Assembly (NCBI GenBank): GCA_000739535.1 | Contig: DF820470.1 | Location: forward strand, 268,511-332,510 | Source: Candidatus Vecturithrix granuli | Lineage (GTDB): Bacteria; Moduliflexota; Moduliflexia; Moduliflexales; Moduliflexaceae | DNA length: 64,000 nucleotides | Reading direction: 5' to 3' | In this document: piece by piece, positions 25,825 to 33,969 of the stretch | Position numbering within the stretch: the first letter of the stretch is position 1 | Layout of the letters: each line of letters starts with the position of its first letter | Notes under the pieces: generated by a model | Seen by the model: only the letters and a program-made list of their open reading frames with translations | Told to the model about the DNA's origin: nothing | The model's database searches: none | Made by a program: the position numbers and the translations under genes

Positions 25825-27199
25825 GAAAACCGCAAGAGTTTTAGCCTATCAGAAATCTACTCTGCTCGATATTCAGGGACTATATGAAACCTTGCGCTGC
25901 GACCTGAACGAATATTTTGAGCAAGAACAGCAGATCGCCGAGGAGATCAGCATCTTGCAGCGGGGATTTGCCGATCTGTTGCAGCGTAGAAAAACAGTTC
26001 CACTTCCTCCCCTCTCCGCTCTCCCTGAAAGCCAGGAGCATTCTGCCGCGCCTGCCAAAACCTACGCACGTCTCAATGTCCCTGCCCCGGACACGCTGGA
26101 ACTCCTATGCCTTCAGGCCGAAAAATATCTGCGTCAGCGCGGGATTGATTTGCACGATGACCCTCTGCCTGCTATTCTAGATGCCCGAGAAATCCTGGAT
26201 ATTGCAGATGCTTATCGAAAAAAGTACGGAGCGATCAAATGGAATCGCGCCGATTATCTTGTTGTGACTCTGGCCGGAATGATGGGAACGTTATTGGATC
26301 TGTTTTTGGGGCAGATTCCGGGAAACCCGCGCTTATTACTGACATTGCCCCAGGGATATGCTCTGACAGACTGGATTCGTAAGAATTCTCAGCATATTCA
26401 GGATGAGTATCTTGTTCCGATCCAGGTTTTAGCGCAGAAATATCTAACGGTTTCAGCCGATGCTCAGGAACAGATCGAACATTTTATGGCCCGGCAGCGT
26501 GCAGACGATCAGGATGCCTTGTTGAGTTTCATTTTGGGAGTCCTTGATATTGTGCGGTACAGCGGCACTTTCATTGACCAGCATGGCAATGTCGTCGTCT
26601 CAGAACGTTTTGCAACGCTTTCTGACAACGAGCGCACGACATGGATCGTCAAACGCCTCTTGCGCTTATTTTCAGAGGCGTTTGCCTCCGCAGGCATGGC
26701 CCCGCCGTTTGGCAGACTTCTTGTTCTTGTCCAGAATGCTGATGCTCCCGATTCATCCGAATCGGCGGCAGAGGATCAGGCGTCCTGGAACGCCCTCATC
26801 GCCTATTTACATTCGCACGGATACAATGGGCGCGATTTTTTGATGATGGGTATTGTTCCGGCAGCCATTGAAAGTATTGTCAGAGGATACTGGCTATTGC
26901 AAAGTTTCGACGCTCAGGAACATCTGGACCGCGTAAAAGTCAAAATGACATCCATGCTGCTGTTGAGCCACGCCATCTCACTTTCCGGAAATGTCATGAA
27001 AACCGGCCTCTTGTTTCAACTCAACCCGCTGCTCCTGAATTGGAGTCACCTGCTGCGGTTTTTTCCTTTAATGGTTTGTTGGATTCACGAAGGCATTGAA
27101 CGGGAAAAATGTATCCGGGCGAAATTGGATGATGAATGGCTCAAGTTATATCAGCGCTTTAACCAGTCAGAGGAGTCAAACGAGATAAACATTGCCTGA
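25811..27199 (+). CDS. Unknown protein coupled to the TerB-like gene (462 aa)
   Basis: No family is recognised. The N-terminal 60 residues form a coiled coil (LNEYFEQEQQIAEEISILQR), followed by a Pro-rich linker (VPLPPLSALPESQEHSAAPA). The remainder (residues 95-450) is helical. It includes a Gly/Met-rich hydrophobic stretch (YLVVTLAGMMGTLLDLFLGQ) and, near the C-terminus, a second one that may touch the membrane (LLLSHAISLSGNVMKTGLLF). The start ATG lies within the upstream gene with AAGGAAC before it. The matching coiled coils of the two products suggest a complex. Confidence 0.55.
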   Translation: MPNLEKTARVLAYQKSTLLDIQGLYETLRCDLNEYFEQEQQIAEEISILQRGFADLLQRRKTVPLPPLSALPESQEHSAAPAKTYARLNVPAPDTLELLCLQAEKYLRQRGIDLHDDPLPAILDAREILDIADAYRKKYGAIKWNRADYLVVTLAGMMGTLLDLFLGQIPGNPRLLLTLPQGYALTDWIRKNSQHIQDEYLVPIQVLAQKYLTVSADAQEQIEHFMARQRADDQDALLSFILGVLDIVRYSGTFIDQHGNVVVSERFATLSDNERTTWIVKRLLRLFSEAFASAGMAPPFGRLLVLVQNADAPDSSESAAEDQASWNALIAYLHSHGYNGRDFLMMGIVPAAIESIVRGYWLLQSFDAQEHLDRVKVKMTSMLLLSHAISLSGNVMKTGLLFQLNPLLLNWSHLLRFFPLMVCWIHEGIEREKCIRAKLDDEWLKLYQRFNQSEESNEINIA

Positions 27200-27200
27200 C

Positions 27201-27256
27201 GGGTTCGTAGTCTTGTCTTCAGGAGGAAACTCGCTAAAGCGAGAACTACAAACCTG
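27201..27256. repeat. GTTCGTAGT-type palindromic repeat, tandem copy 1
   Basis: GGGTTCGTAGTCTTGTCTTC ... CGCTAAAGCGAGAACTACAAACC. It begins two bases after the 27199 stop. ATTGCCTGAC before it is repeated before the next copy, so a unit of about 73 bases is tandemly duplicated. Confidence 0.6.
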
Positions 27257-27272
27257 AGTTGAAAATTGCCTG

Positions 27273-27331
27273 ACAGATTCGTAGTTCGGCCTTCAGGCGG
27301 AAACTCGCTAAAGCGAGAACTACAAACCTGG
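27273..27331. repeat. GTTCGTAGT-type palindromic repeat, tandem copy 2
   Basis: GATTCGTAGTTCGGCCTTC, AGGCGG, then CGCTAAAGCGAGAACTACAAACC. It is preceded by the same ATTGCCTGAC as copy 1 and separated from it by 16 bases. Confidence 0.6.
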
Positions 27332-27414
27332 CAAAATTAACTTTATCGGGATCCCTGTTGTCAAATAAATTAGAAGCCAGAAGTGTTAGAGTTGTTGCTG
27401 TCCAAACAGAGAGC

Positions 27415-27588
27415 GGTAGTGGTGAAATGGTAAGTGATAACTCATTGCCAGGGGTGGTCAGGAGTTTCGTCGCAACGGCATCTCTGATGCCGCGCCTGTC
27501 AGGGCGTTGCCCTGATGCGATGACCTCATCGCACTCCTGTGTCCTGGGCACTGTTCCGACATTCATCACTTACCATTTTACCACTACC
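27415..27588. mobile_element. MITE family A/B ends with core type B
   Basis: The ends GGTAGTGGTGAAATGG and CCATTTTACCACTACC match the 12649 family. The core is different and longer and matches 1-94 (GTCAGGGCGTTGCCCTGA, GCGATGACCTCATCGC). No clear 8-bp duplication is visible (left CAGAGAGC, right GAAAATTG), so the insertion is old or rearranged. Confidence 0.75.
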
Positions 27589-27834
27589 GAAAATTGAGAT
27601 TAATTACATTAAATTAACGGAATATCATGATAAAAAACGGTATGAACCGAATAGTAATAAAAAATTTACTTGACAATTAAAACTCACAGATTTTAGCACT
27701 GTGAACACTATCTTAAAAGGAGGGATGCATCGTATGCGACTGAAATTTCCTTTTTAAAGCATGAATCACGATATGTTGACTATCAGGAAAATTCAAAGGT
27801 TTTTTAACGATACATTTTTATGGGAGGGTATAAT

Positions 27835-29247
27835 ATGAATAAGATCAGAAGTATTGCTGTGTGTTTCTTGATAGTGTTATCCTTTTCACTGCTTGCCAAT
27901 GCTCAAACAATCACAGTTGCTACCCATTCAGGTCATAATGCGACCCCATGGTATAATGAAGCCAATACTCTGAAAGAGAAGTATGGGATAGAACTGAATG
28001 TGGTCGAGATCACTCCCGATGAAATCTACTCCCGTGAGGTGCTCGAACTCACCCAGCAAACCGGCGCTTACGACATTATCCAGTATAACTCGGCCTGGGT
28101 CGGAGACTATGAACCCTACATTCTTCCCTTAGACGATTATGCGGCCAAGGATAATGACGCCATCGGGTTTGCCGATATCTTACCAGCCTTTAACAAGGCT
28201 CAAAACCTGTGGGGCGGCAAGAAGGTTTCAGTCACCATCGATGGAGATACCTTCCTGTTCTATTACAGGAAAGACCTGTTCCAGAATGCAGAAGAAAAAG
28301 CCGCCTTCCAGTCCAAATACGGCTATGAACTTCCCGATCCGCCAACGACGTGGCAGCAAGTTGTGGATCTAGCGCAGTTCTTCACACGCAAGAAAGGGGA
28401 GACACTTGCCGGTCAAACACTGACAAAGGATTTCTATGGTTATGCTGATCAGGCCAAGCGAGGAAGAGTGTACTATTGGTATCTGTTCCGTTTTGTTCCA
28501 TTTAACGCCCCGAATCCCCATTACTTCGATCCTGATACGATGGAGCCTAAAATCAATTCTGAAGGGGCTGTCGCCGCGTTAGAAAACATGAAAGAGCTTC
28601 TGAAGTATTCGCCTCCGGGGGTGCTCTCCTGGGAATGGGATGAATTATACACCGCGGCCATGAATGATGGAACGGTAGGGATGTGGATTCACTGGACTGA
28701 TGAAGGCAGAGGCTTTAACCAACTTGCTCCGCTTCCGGTCGAAAATCCCCCGGCCCCTGAACTGGGCATTGCGACAAATCCTGGAGTTGAAGTTGACGGG
28801 AAAGTCTATCAGTACACTATCGTTGATTCTGCCTGGGTCGCTTCGATCTGCAAAGATAGCAAGAACCCCGATGCGGCCTATACTGTGCTGAAACACATGT
28901 TTGGCCCCGGACCGGTTAATCTGGGGTATATCATGAATCCGGTCATTGGTTGGGATCCCTCACGCTATTCACACTTTAATTCTGAAGAGTGGCGCAAAGC
29001 AGTTCCCGGAATCGAGAAATATCTTGAGCTTGAACTGAAAGCCCTTGAATACGGGTATCCAATGATCAAGATTCCAGGAGCCTTTGAGTACAACGATGTG
29101 CTTGATCTGAATGTTTCTAAATTCCTGGCCGGAGATATCGCGACTGCCAAAGAAACACTTGATACTGTGGCTGCCCGGTGGCAAGAACTGAATCAAAAGT
29201 TTGGCGTAGAAAAACAAAAAGGCTTCTACGCTAAGATGTGGCAGTAA
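27835..29247 (+). CDS. Sugar ABC importer substrate-binding protein (family 1)
   Basis: 470 residues. A signal peptide (MNKIRSIAVCFLIVLSFSLL, cleavage near LANAQ) precedes a type-2 periplasmic-binding domain with the usual FYYRKDLFQN, TTWQQVVDLAQFF and WVASICKDSKNPDAA landmarks. I preferred ATG 27835, which has GGGAGGG at the right spacing, over 27820. TTGACA occurs at 27670-27675 but the -10 is poor. Two permeases and an aminotransferase follow; no ATPase does. The substrate is probably a mono- or oligosaccharide, not determinable here. Confidence 0.87.
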   Translation: MNKIRSIAVCFLIVLSFSLLANAQTITVATHSGHNATPWYNEANTLKEKYGIELNVVEITPDEIYSREVLELTQQTGAYDIIQYNSAWVGDYEPYILPLDDYAAKDNDAIGFADILPAFNKAQNLWGGKKVSVTIDGDTFLFYYRKDLFQNAEEKAAFQSKYGYELPDPPTTWQQVVDLAQFFTRKKGETLAGQTLTKDFYGYADQAKRGRVYYWYLFRFVPFNAPNPHYFDPDTMEPKINSEGAVAALENMKELLKYSPPGVLSWEWDELYTAAMNDGTVGMWIHWTDEGRGFNQLAPLPVENPPAPELGIATNPGVEVDGKVYQYTIVDSAWVASICKDSKNPDAAYTVLKHMFGPGPVNLGYIMNPVIGWDPSRYSHFNSEEWRKAVPGIEKYLELELKALEYGYPMIKIPGAFEYNDVLDLNVSKFLAGDIATAKETLDTVAARWQELNQKFGVEKQKGFYAKMWQ

Positions 29248-29310
29248 GTAAGCGATCCGTTGTTGTTTTTAAGGTGGCACCTCTCTCCGTGGAGTCCATC
29301 TGAGAGGCCA

Positions 29311-29417
29311 GGCTGTTAAGTTCTGTGGATGTGTGTCATCTCGACTTCGCTCGATGACCGGAACACCGCACGTCGAGCGAAGTCGAGACGGGCATGTTGT
29401 ACAAGAACTTAACAGCC
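29311..29417. repeat. Palindromic element with GGCTGTTAAGTTCT ends, copy 1
   Basis: GGCTGTTAAGTTCT and AGAACTTAACAGCC enclose a CATCTCGACTTCGCTCGATG / CGTCGAGCGAAGTCGAGACG core. Other copies lie at 29524, 35563 and 51679. It is between a binding-protein gene and its permease genes. Confidence 0.7.
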
Positions 29418-29449
29418 CTGCACCTGAGGGGCGGTCTCCACCTGAACAA

Positions 29450-29481
29450 GATGGAGGCCACTTCGGAAAGTGGACTCCATC
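29450..29481. repeat. GATGGAGGCCACTT...CTCCATC hairpin
   Basis: The stem GATGGAGGCCACTT / AAGTGGACTCCATC has the same design as the hairpin at 33886-33916 (read on the other strand), with a paired G-C versus T-A change. Confidence 0.5.
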
Positions 29482-29523
29482 TCGGATATTGAGAATTTAA
29501 CAGCCTTCCCCCATTAAGACGGA

Positions 29524-29620
29524 GGGCTGTTAAGTTCTACAAAATATTGGAGTGCCAAAGCTCTGCTTTGGCAGCGAAAGCAGAGCTTTGGCACTCCGGA
29601 TCGTCGAGAACTTAACAGCC
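29524..29620. repeat. Palindromic element with GGCTGTTAAGTTCT ends, copy 2
   Basis: It has the same ends as 29311 but a different core: a perfect 21-bp inverted repeat (29549-29569 and 29577-29597, GGAGTGCCAAAGCTCTGC...). The family therefore keeps its ends and swaps its centre. Confidence 0.7.
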
Positions 29621-29678
29621 CTGCCATCAAGAGGGAGGGAGTGAACTTGTGCGAGTTGAAAATTTTGGAGGAGATTGA

Positions 29679-30563
29679 ATGACGTTAACATTAAAAAGAC
29701 AGGCCACCTTCCTGGTAGTGCCAACAGTTCTGATACTGGCACTCATTGTGATTTTCCCTCTCCTGTTTTCCTTATATGTCGCCGTAACAGGATATGATAT
29801 CCGCATCCCTGAACATCCTTTTGTCGGCATCGGGAATTTTAAGAATCTTCTGAAACAGAGTGATTTCTATAATTCGCTTTATGTGACCGGAACATTGATT
29901 GTGGTTGAACTCATTATTGAACTCCTGCTCGGGTTGATTCTGGCATTGCTGCTTCTCCAGTTGCCAGGAGCGCGAAAATTCTTTCAACCGATCTTGCTCA
30001 TACCGATGATGGTGATGCCTGTGGTGATTGGATACGTCGGCAGACTGGTGTTTGAAGTACGCTCAGGTCCGATTAATTATTTTCTCAATCTCCTGGGATT
30101 TGAGAGTCTTCAATGGCATGCTTCTCCGACGCTGGCATTGATTACCGTCTTGATTCTGCGCTTATGGCAGTGGACGCCGTTTGTGATGGCTGTTCTTCTG
30201 GCAGGACTGCTTTCGCTTCCGGTCGAACCGTATGATAGTGCCCAGGTTGACGGCGCCAGCGCCTGGCAGACATTTCGGTATCTTACTGTACCAATGTTAC
30301 GGCCAGTCATCACTCTTGTCGTGATCATGAGAACCCTGGAAATTCTTCAGACCTTTGATATTATTTATGTGTTAACCATGGGAGGCCCGGGGTCGAGAAC
30401 AATGACGGTCAGTTTATATACCTACCTGGCCGGCTTTCGCTATTGGGATGTCGGTATGGCTTCGGCAGCCGCCTGGTTTATGATGATTCCGCTGTCATTC
30501 CTTATCACGCTATTTGTAAAATTTATGGAGAAAGGAGAGCAACAACTTGTCGAGACACAGTAA
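29679..30563 (+). CDS. Sugar ABC importer permease (MalF-like)
   Basis: 294 residues, six helices. The EAA-type loop is LPVEPYDSAQVDGASAWQTF, with Asp-Ser-Ala in place of Glu-Ala-Ala. The C-terminal MGGPGSRTMTVSLYTYLAGF is typical of family members. GGAGGAGATTGA is the ribosome site. It is separated from its binding-protein gene by 430 bases of palindromic elements and overlaps the next permease. Confidence 0.87.
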   Translation: MTLTLKRQATFLVVPTVLILALIVIFPLLFSLYVAVTGYDIRIPEHPFVGIGNFKNLLKQSDFYNSLYVTGTLIVVELIIELLLGLILALLLLQLPGARKFFQPILLIPMMVMPVVIGYVGRLVFEVRSGPINYFLNLLGFESLQWHASPTLALITVLILRLWQWTPFVMAVLLAGLLSLPVEPYDSAQVDGASAWQTFRYLTVPMLRPVITLVVIMRTLEILQTFDIIYVLTMGGPGSRTMTVSLYTYLAGFRYWDVGMASAAAWFMMIPLSFLITLFVKFMEKGEQQLVETQ

Positions 30564-31371
30564 AATCTTTATTAAGAAAACCCTGATTTTTTTCTTGATG
30601 ATCGTGATCGTCATCGTCTGTATTTTTCCTATTTATTGGTTGCTTCTTACCTCTATTCAGCCCCGTGATGAACTGATGACTTTACCGCCGCATTTCTCTA
30701 CGGCGCGACCGACCCTGCAATATTGGAAATTTACATTCAAGGAAACCCTGCCAGAGTTTTTGAACAGTGTGGTCATCGCCTCGTTTGCGACCGTGATCGC
30801 GATCATCATGGGGGCGACCAGCGGCTATGCCTTTGCGCGGTATCGGGTTGGAGGCGATACACTGCCATTCTGGATTCTTTCGCTGAAATTTTTTCCACCG
30901 GTTGTCGCCATTGTCCCTTATTTTCTGATGATGAAAACCTTGCGATTAATGGATACACGCACAGCAGTCATTATTCCGCATCTCATCATCACAGTCCCCT
31001 TTGCCGTCTGGATGATCAAAGGATTTATCCAGGAGGTGCCGCACGAATTGGAGGAAGCGGCTATGATCGATGGCTGTTCGCAATTGGAGGTGATCAGAGT
31101 GATTACCCTGCCATTAATCGCTCCGGGACTGGTTGTGACCGCGCTTTTCTGTTTTATCTGGTCCTGGAATGATTTTATGTTTGCGCTGATTCTCACGAGA
31201 AATCGGGCAATGACCATTCCGGTTGCCATTGCAGGAATGCGAGAAGCGCATGGCTTGATGTGGGGAGAGGTTTCAGCTACAGCAGCTCTCGGGACCATTC
31301 CAATATTAATTCTCGCGATTATTCTTCAGAAATATTTGGTTCGAGGATTATCATTAGGATCATTTAGATAA
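30547..31371 (+). CDS. Sugar ABC importer permease (MalG-like)
   Basis: 274 residues, six helices, EAA loop VPHELEEAAMIDGCSQLEV. The start is a TTG (30547) inside the end of the previous gene, with AAAGGAGAG at good spacing. The N-terminal MSRHSKIFIKKTLIFFLMIV is a sensible beginning for this class. The C-terminal LQKYLVRGLSLGSFR is the usual end of MalG-type proteins. A modular leader repeat begins two bases after the stop. Confidence 0.87.
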   Translation: MSRHSKIFIKKTLIFFLMIVIVIVCIFPIYWLLLTSIQPRDELMTLPPHFSTARPTLQYWKFTFKETLPEFLNSVVIASFATVIAIIMGATSGYAFARYRVGGDTLPFWILSLKFFPPVVAIVPYFLMMKTLRLMDTRTAVIIPHLIITVPFAVWMIKGFIQEVPHELEEAAMIDGCSQLEVIRVITLPLIAPGLVVTALFCFIWSWNDFMFALILTRNRAMTIPVAIAGMREAHGLMWGEVSATAALGTIPILILAIILQKYLVRGLSLGSFR

Positions 31372-31372
31372 T

Positions 31373-31466
31373 AAGGAGTTATCATGAGTGGAACGCTCAC
31401 TCGTTACAATGAAACGGGACAGGGCCATTCTTGCTTATTCTTAATTCCTGTAGTTTCATAGGAGGG
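31373..31466 (+). repeat. Modular leader repeat, copy R4, with 25-codon micro-ORF
   Basis: AAGGAGTTATCATGAGTGG opens a micro-ORF at 31384-31461 (starts MSGTLTRYNETGQG, ends PVVS). It is followed by the terminal CCTGTAGTTTCATAGGAGG, which supplies the ribosome site of the aminotransferase gene at 31472. The element fills the whole gap between two operon genes. Confidence 0.7.
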
Positions 31467-31471
31467 GATTT

Positions 31472-32674
31472 ATGCCAGGACCAGGAGCTTATTTAGTAGG
31501 CGAAGAAGAACGACGTGAAGTCGAAGATGTGCTTGAAACGGGGTATGTTTCCAGATACGGAACAGCAGATAATCTGAAGTTTAAGAGAAAAGTTGTCACC
31601 TTAGAACAGGAGTTTGCAAAATATAGCGGCGTGAAGCATTGCGTTGCCCTTAGCGGCGGGACAGGCGCGATCATGGCTGCGCTTGTGGCCCTCGGTGTCG
31701 GGCCTGGGGTGAAAGTCCTTGTGCCAGGCTATACGTTTGTTGCCTCGATCTCAGCCGTTATTTCGGTCGGAGGGCAGCCAATTCTTACGGAGATTGATGA
31801 ATCGTTGACGATGGATCCGCAGGATCTTGAAAAAAAGATCACGAAAGAGACAAAGGTGATTATGCCGGTGCACATGCTTGGGAATCCGTGTGACATGGAT
31901 GCGATCATGGAAGTGGCGAAAAAACACGAACTTCTCGTGCTTGAAGATTGCTGCCAGGCTTTAGGGGCAAGCTATAAAGGCAAGAAAGTCGGTTCTATCG
32001 GAGATATAGGCGCGTTCTCGCTCAATATCAATAAAACGATCACTTGCGGCGATGGCGGTCTGGTGACGACAAATGACCAGCATCTCTACGAACGCGCCTT
32101 TGGTTTTCATGATCAAGGGCATCTGCCGCTGCGGATGGGAGTGGAGATCGGGAAACGCTCATTGATTGGAATTAACTTGCGGCTGAACGAGTTGACCGGC
32201 GCATTTGCTCTGGGGCAGTTGCAGAAACTCGATCATATTTTACAGACGCTCAGAGCGAAAAAAACTCAATTCAAGCATGCGATCCTGGCAGGCGACATAA
32301 AAAATATGACCTTCAGAAAAATCAACGATCCTGATGAATGTCATACGCTCCTGACCGTTCTATTCAAAGATGCCCCGACAGCTCAGCGGGTTGCCGAAAC
32401 CCTCGGCACCACAACGCTTGATCATAGCGGCTGGCATGTGTACAATAATATGGAACAGATTCTGGCCTATACGGATTCAGCAGGCAACAAGCTCTATCAC
32501 AAATATATGCTTCCACAAACCGATGATATTCTCAGTCGGGCAATCAATCTGAGCGTTGGCGTCGTTGATCCGGGGCTTGGGGCGTCTTTTGGGATCAATA
32601 TTCTCTCAAGTCATGCAGAAATCGAAACAACCGCAGAGAAATTTATCCGAATTGTGAAACCTCTTGTGGATTGA
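31472..32674 (+). CDS. DegT/DnrJ/EryC1-family PLP aminotransferase
   Basis: A cytoplasmic enzyme of 400 residues. The cofactor-anchoring Lys lies in SLNINKTITCGDGG (about residue 188), the PLP-phosphate contacts in LSGGTGAIMAAL, and VLEDCCQALGASYKGKKVGS is conserved. Family members transaminate keto-sugars or inosose to amino sugars. It is the last gene of a sugar-import operon, so it may act on the imported sugar or a product of it. The acceptor cannot be read from the sequence. Confidence 0.87.
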   Translation: MPGPGAYLVGEEERREVEDVLETGYVSRYGTADNLKFKRKVVTLEQEFAKYSGVKHCVALSGGTGAIMAALVALGVGPGVKVLVPGYTFVASISAVISVGGQPILTEIDESLTMDPQDLEKKITKETKVIMPVHMLGNPCDMDAIMEVAKKHELLVLEDCCQALGASYKGKKVGSIGDIGAFSLNINKTITCGDGGLVTTNDQHLYERAFGFHDQGHLPLRMGVEIGKRSLIGINLRLNELTGAFALGQLQKLDHILQTLRAKKTQFKHAILAGDIKNMTFRKINDPDECHTLLTVLFKDAPTAQRVAETLGTTTLDHSGWHVYNNMEQILAYTDSAGNKLYHKYMLPQTDDILSRAINLSVGVVDPGLGASFGINILSSHAEIETTAEKFIRIVKPLVD

Positions 32675-32844
32675 TTGCATTCACTCAGGCGGCTTGTATT
32701 GGTCTCTCATTTCCAGCCACAACCTGAGAAATTCCAATAGCTCCAGCAGTCCCGTAACGGTTTTTCGCCCCGAAAGCCTTACGGGCACTTCAAAGATTGA
32801 AGTGATTCCAAAATCGTGTTTCGAATCTCTCCATATAAAACGCG
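32675..32844. other. Non-coding spacer
   Basis: Between the aminotransferase stop and the MITE I see only short stems (for example CTTCAAAGATTGAAG). No promoter or coding signal is convincing. Confidence 0.35.
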
Positions 32845-32955
32845 GGTAGTGGTTAAATGGTAAGTGATGCGTTCCCTGAGCGAAGTCGAAGGGAACGATG
32901 AGCGGCTCGTTTCGATTTCGCTCAACGAGCGGGCATCACTTACTATTCAACCACG
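32845..32955. mobile_element. MITE family A, inverted orientation, degraded right end
   Basis: The left end GGTAGTGGTTAAATGG is intact. The right end CTATTCAACCAC has decayed. The core is in the opposite orientation to the 12649 and 17271 copies (GCGTTCCCTGAGCGAAG first). No target duplication remains. Confidence 0.75.
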
Positions 32956-33104
32956 GACTTGTGATTCTGCCCTATGGCGACAGCCTCTTTTTTTGATGAA
33001 AATCCTTTGACGAAATGAACGGGAAAATGTATAGGGGTGATAGATTTGACTTTGTAAAATAGACTGCGAACAATTTGAACCCGTAAATACAGGCAGGTCG
33101 AACT

Positions 33105-33872
33105 ATGACAGCAACAATGCAAGCATTACTTAAAGAGATTGAAGAAGAGCCAATCTTCCGACAGCGTTTAGCAGAATTGTTGATGAAATCGCCAGATCCT
33201 GTTCGCCAGCCCAGCACCATGACTTATGAAGAATTTTTGGAGTGGGCGGATGAAGATACTCTGGCCGAATGGGTCAATGGAGAAATTATTATGAGTTCAC
33301 CAGCATCGTATTGGCATCAAAATGTGGTTGATTTTTTAGTGACCATGCTACGGATTTATGTCGAAACCAGACAACTTGGCATCATCTGTTCCGCTCCATT
33401 TCAAATGAAACTCAAACCGGCCGGCCGGGAACCGGATGTGATTTTTCTTGCCACACAGCACCTTGATCGCCTCAAAAAAACTTATCTGGATGGCCCGGCT
33501 GATCTGGTAGTCGAAATTGTCTCGCCAGAAAGTGTGGCGCGCGATCGCGGCGAAAAATTTTATGAATACGAAGCTGGCGGAGTTTCCGAATATTGGCTGC
33601 TCGACCCGATCCGCACCTGGGCTGAATTTTATCACCTCAATCAGGAAGGACGATACATCACCGCCTTTGCTGGAAAAGAGGGCGTCTATCAGGCGCTCAC
33701 GATTCCCGGGTTCTGGGTGCGCATCGAGTGGTTCTGGCAAGACCCATTGCCCAAGGCCCTGCCAGCTTTAGCCGAAATTATCGGGCTGGCCCCTGAGGTG
33801 CTTGGATCCCTTCTTACTGCTCTGGGAGGAGGAAACGAAGATAGCAACACACGGAATGAACATCAGCAATAG
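33105..33872 (+). CDS. Uma2-family (DUF820) putative restriction-fold endonuclease
   Basis: 255 residues. The central part has MTYEEFLEWADEDTLAEWVN, GREPDVIFL, LVVEIVSPES and RDRGEKFYEYEAGGVSEYWL, the PD-(D/E)XK core of Uma2 proteins (the Asp of PDV, the Glu of VEIVSPES, then Lys). An N-terminal extension of about 35 residues (MTATMQALLKEIEEEPIFRQ) is helical. These genes are abundant in cyanobacteria and other repeat-rich genomes, and their role is not settled. It is a single gene next to a MITE and unrelated to the transporters around it. Confidence 0.85.
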   Translation: MTATMQALLKEIEEEPIFRQRLAELLMKSPDPVRQPSTMTYEEFLEWADEDTLAEWVNGEIIMSSPASYWHQNVVDFLVTMLRIYVETRQLGIICSAPFQMKLKPAGREPDVIFLATQHLDRLKKTYLDGPADLVVEIVSPESVARDRGEKFYEYEAGGVSEYWLLDPIRTWAEFYHLNQEGRYITAFAGKEGVYQALTIPGFWVRIEWFWQDPLPKALPALAEIIGLAPEVLGSLLTALGGGNEDSNTRNEHQQ

Positions 33873-33885
33873 GAGTCACCGATAC

Positions 33886-33916
33886 GATGTAGTCCACTTT
33901 CAAAGTGGCCTACATC
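33886..33916. repeat. GATGTAGTCCACTTT...CTACATC hairpin
   Basis: GATGTAGTCCACTTT pairs with AAAGTGGCCTACATC with a single internal mismatch. It lies in the leader of the BMP-type importer ATPase gene. A smaller CCCATG/CATGGG stem follows (33926-33950). A sister hairpin is at 29450-29481. Confidence 0.5.
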
Positions 33917-33969
33917 TGACATGCACCCATGAACATTTCATGTACATGGGAGTACGAAGGCAATTGCTT

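Noticed and set aside
27201-27331. Two spaced repeats as a minimal CRISPR
   Set aside because: Only two imperfect copies, each an internal palindrome of a dispersed family, with no cas genes nearby.
33886-33950. Possible purine riboswitch before the nucleoside importer
   Set aside because: Only simple stems are visible; the conserved three-way junction and loop sequences of purine riboswitches are absent, and the stem recurs at 29450 before a sugar importer.
33802-33969. Extension of the BMP-importer ATPase into the Uma2 gene
   Set aside because: It overlaps the Uma2 coding end and includes a hairpin; family members start near the ATG at 33970.
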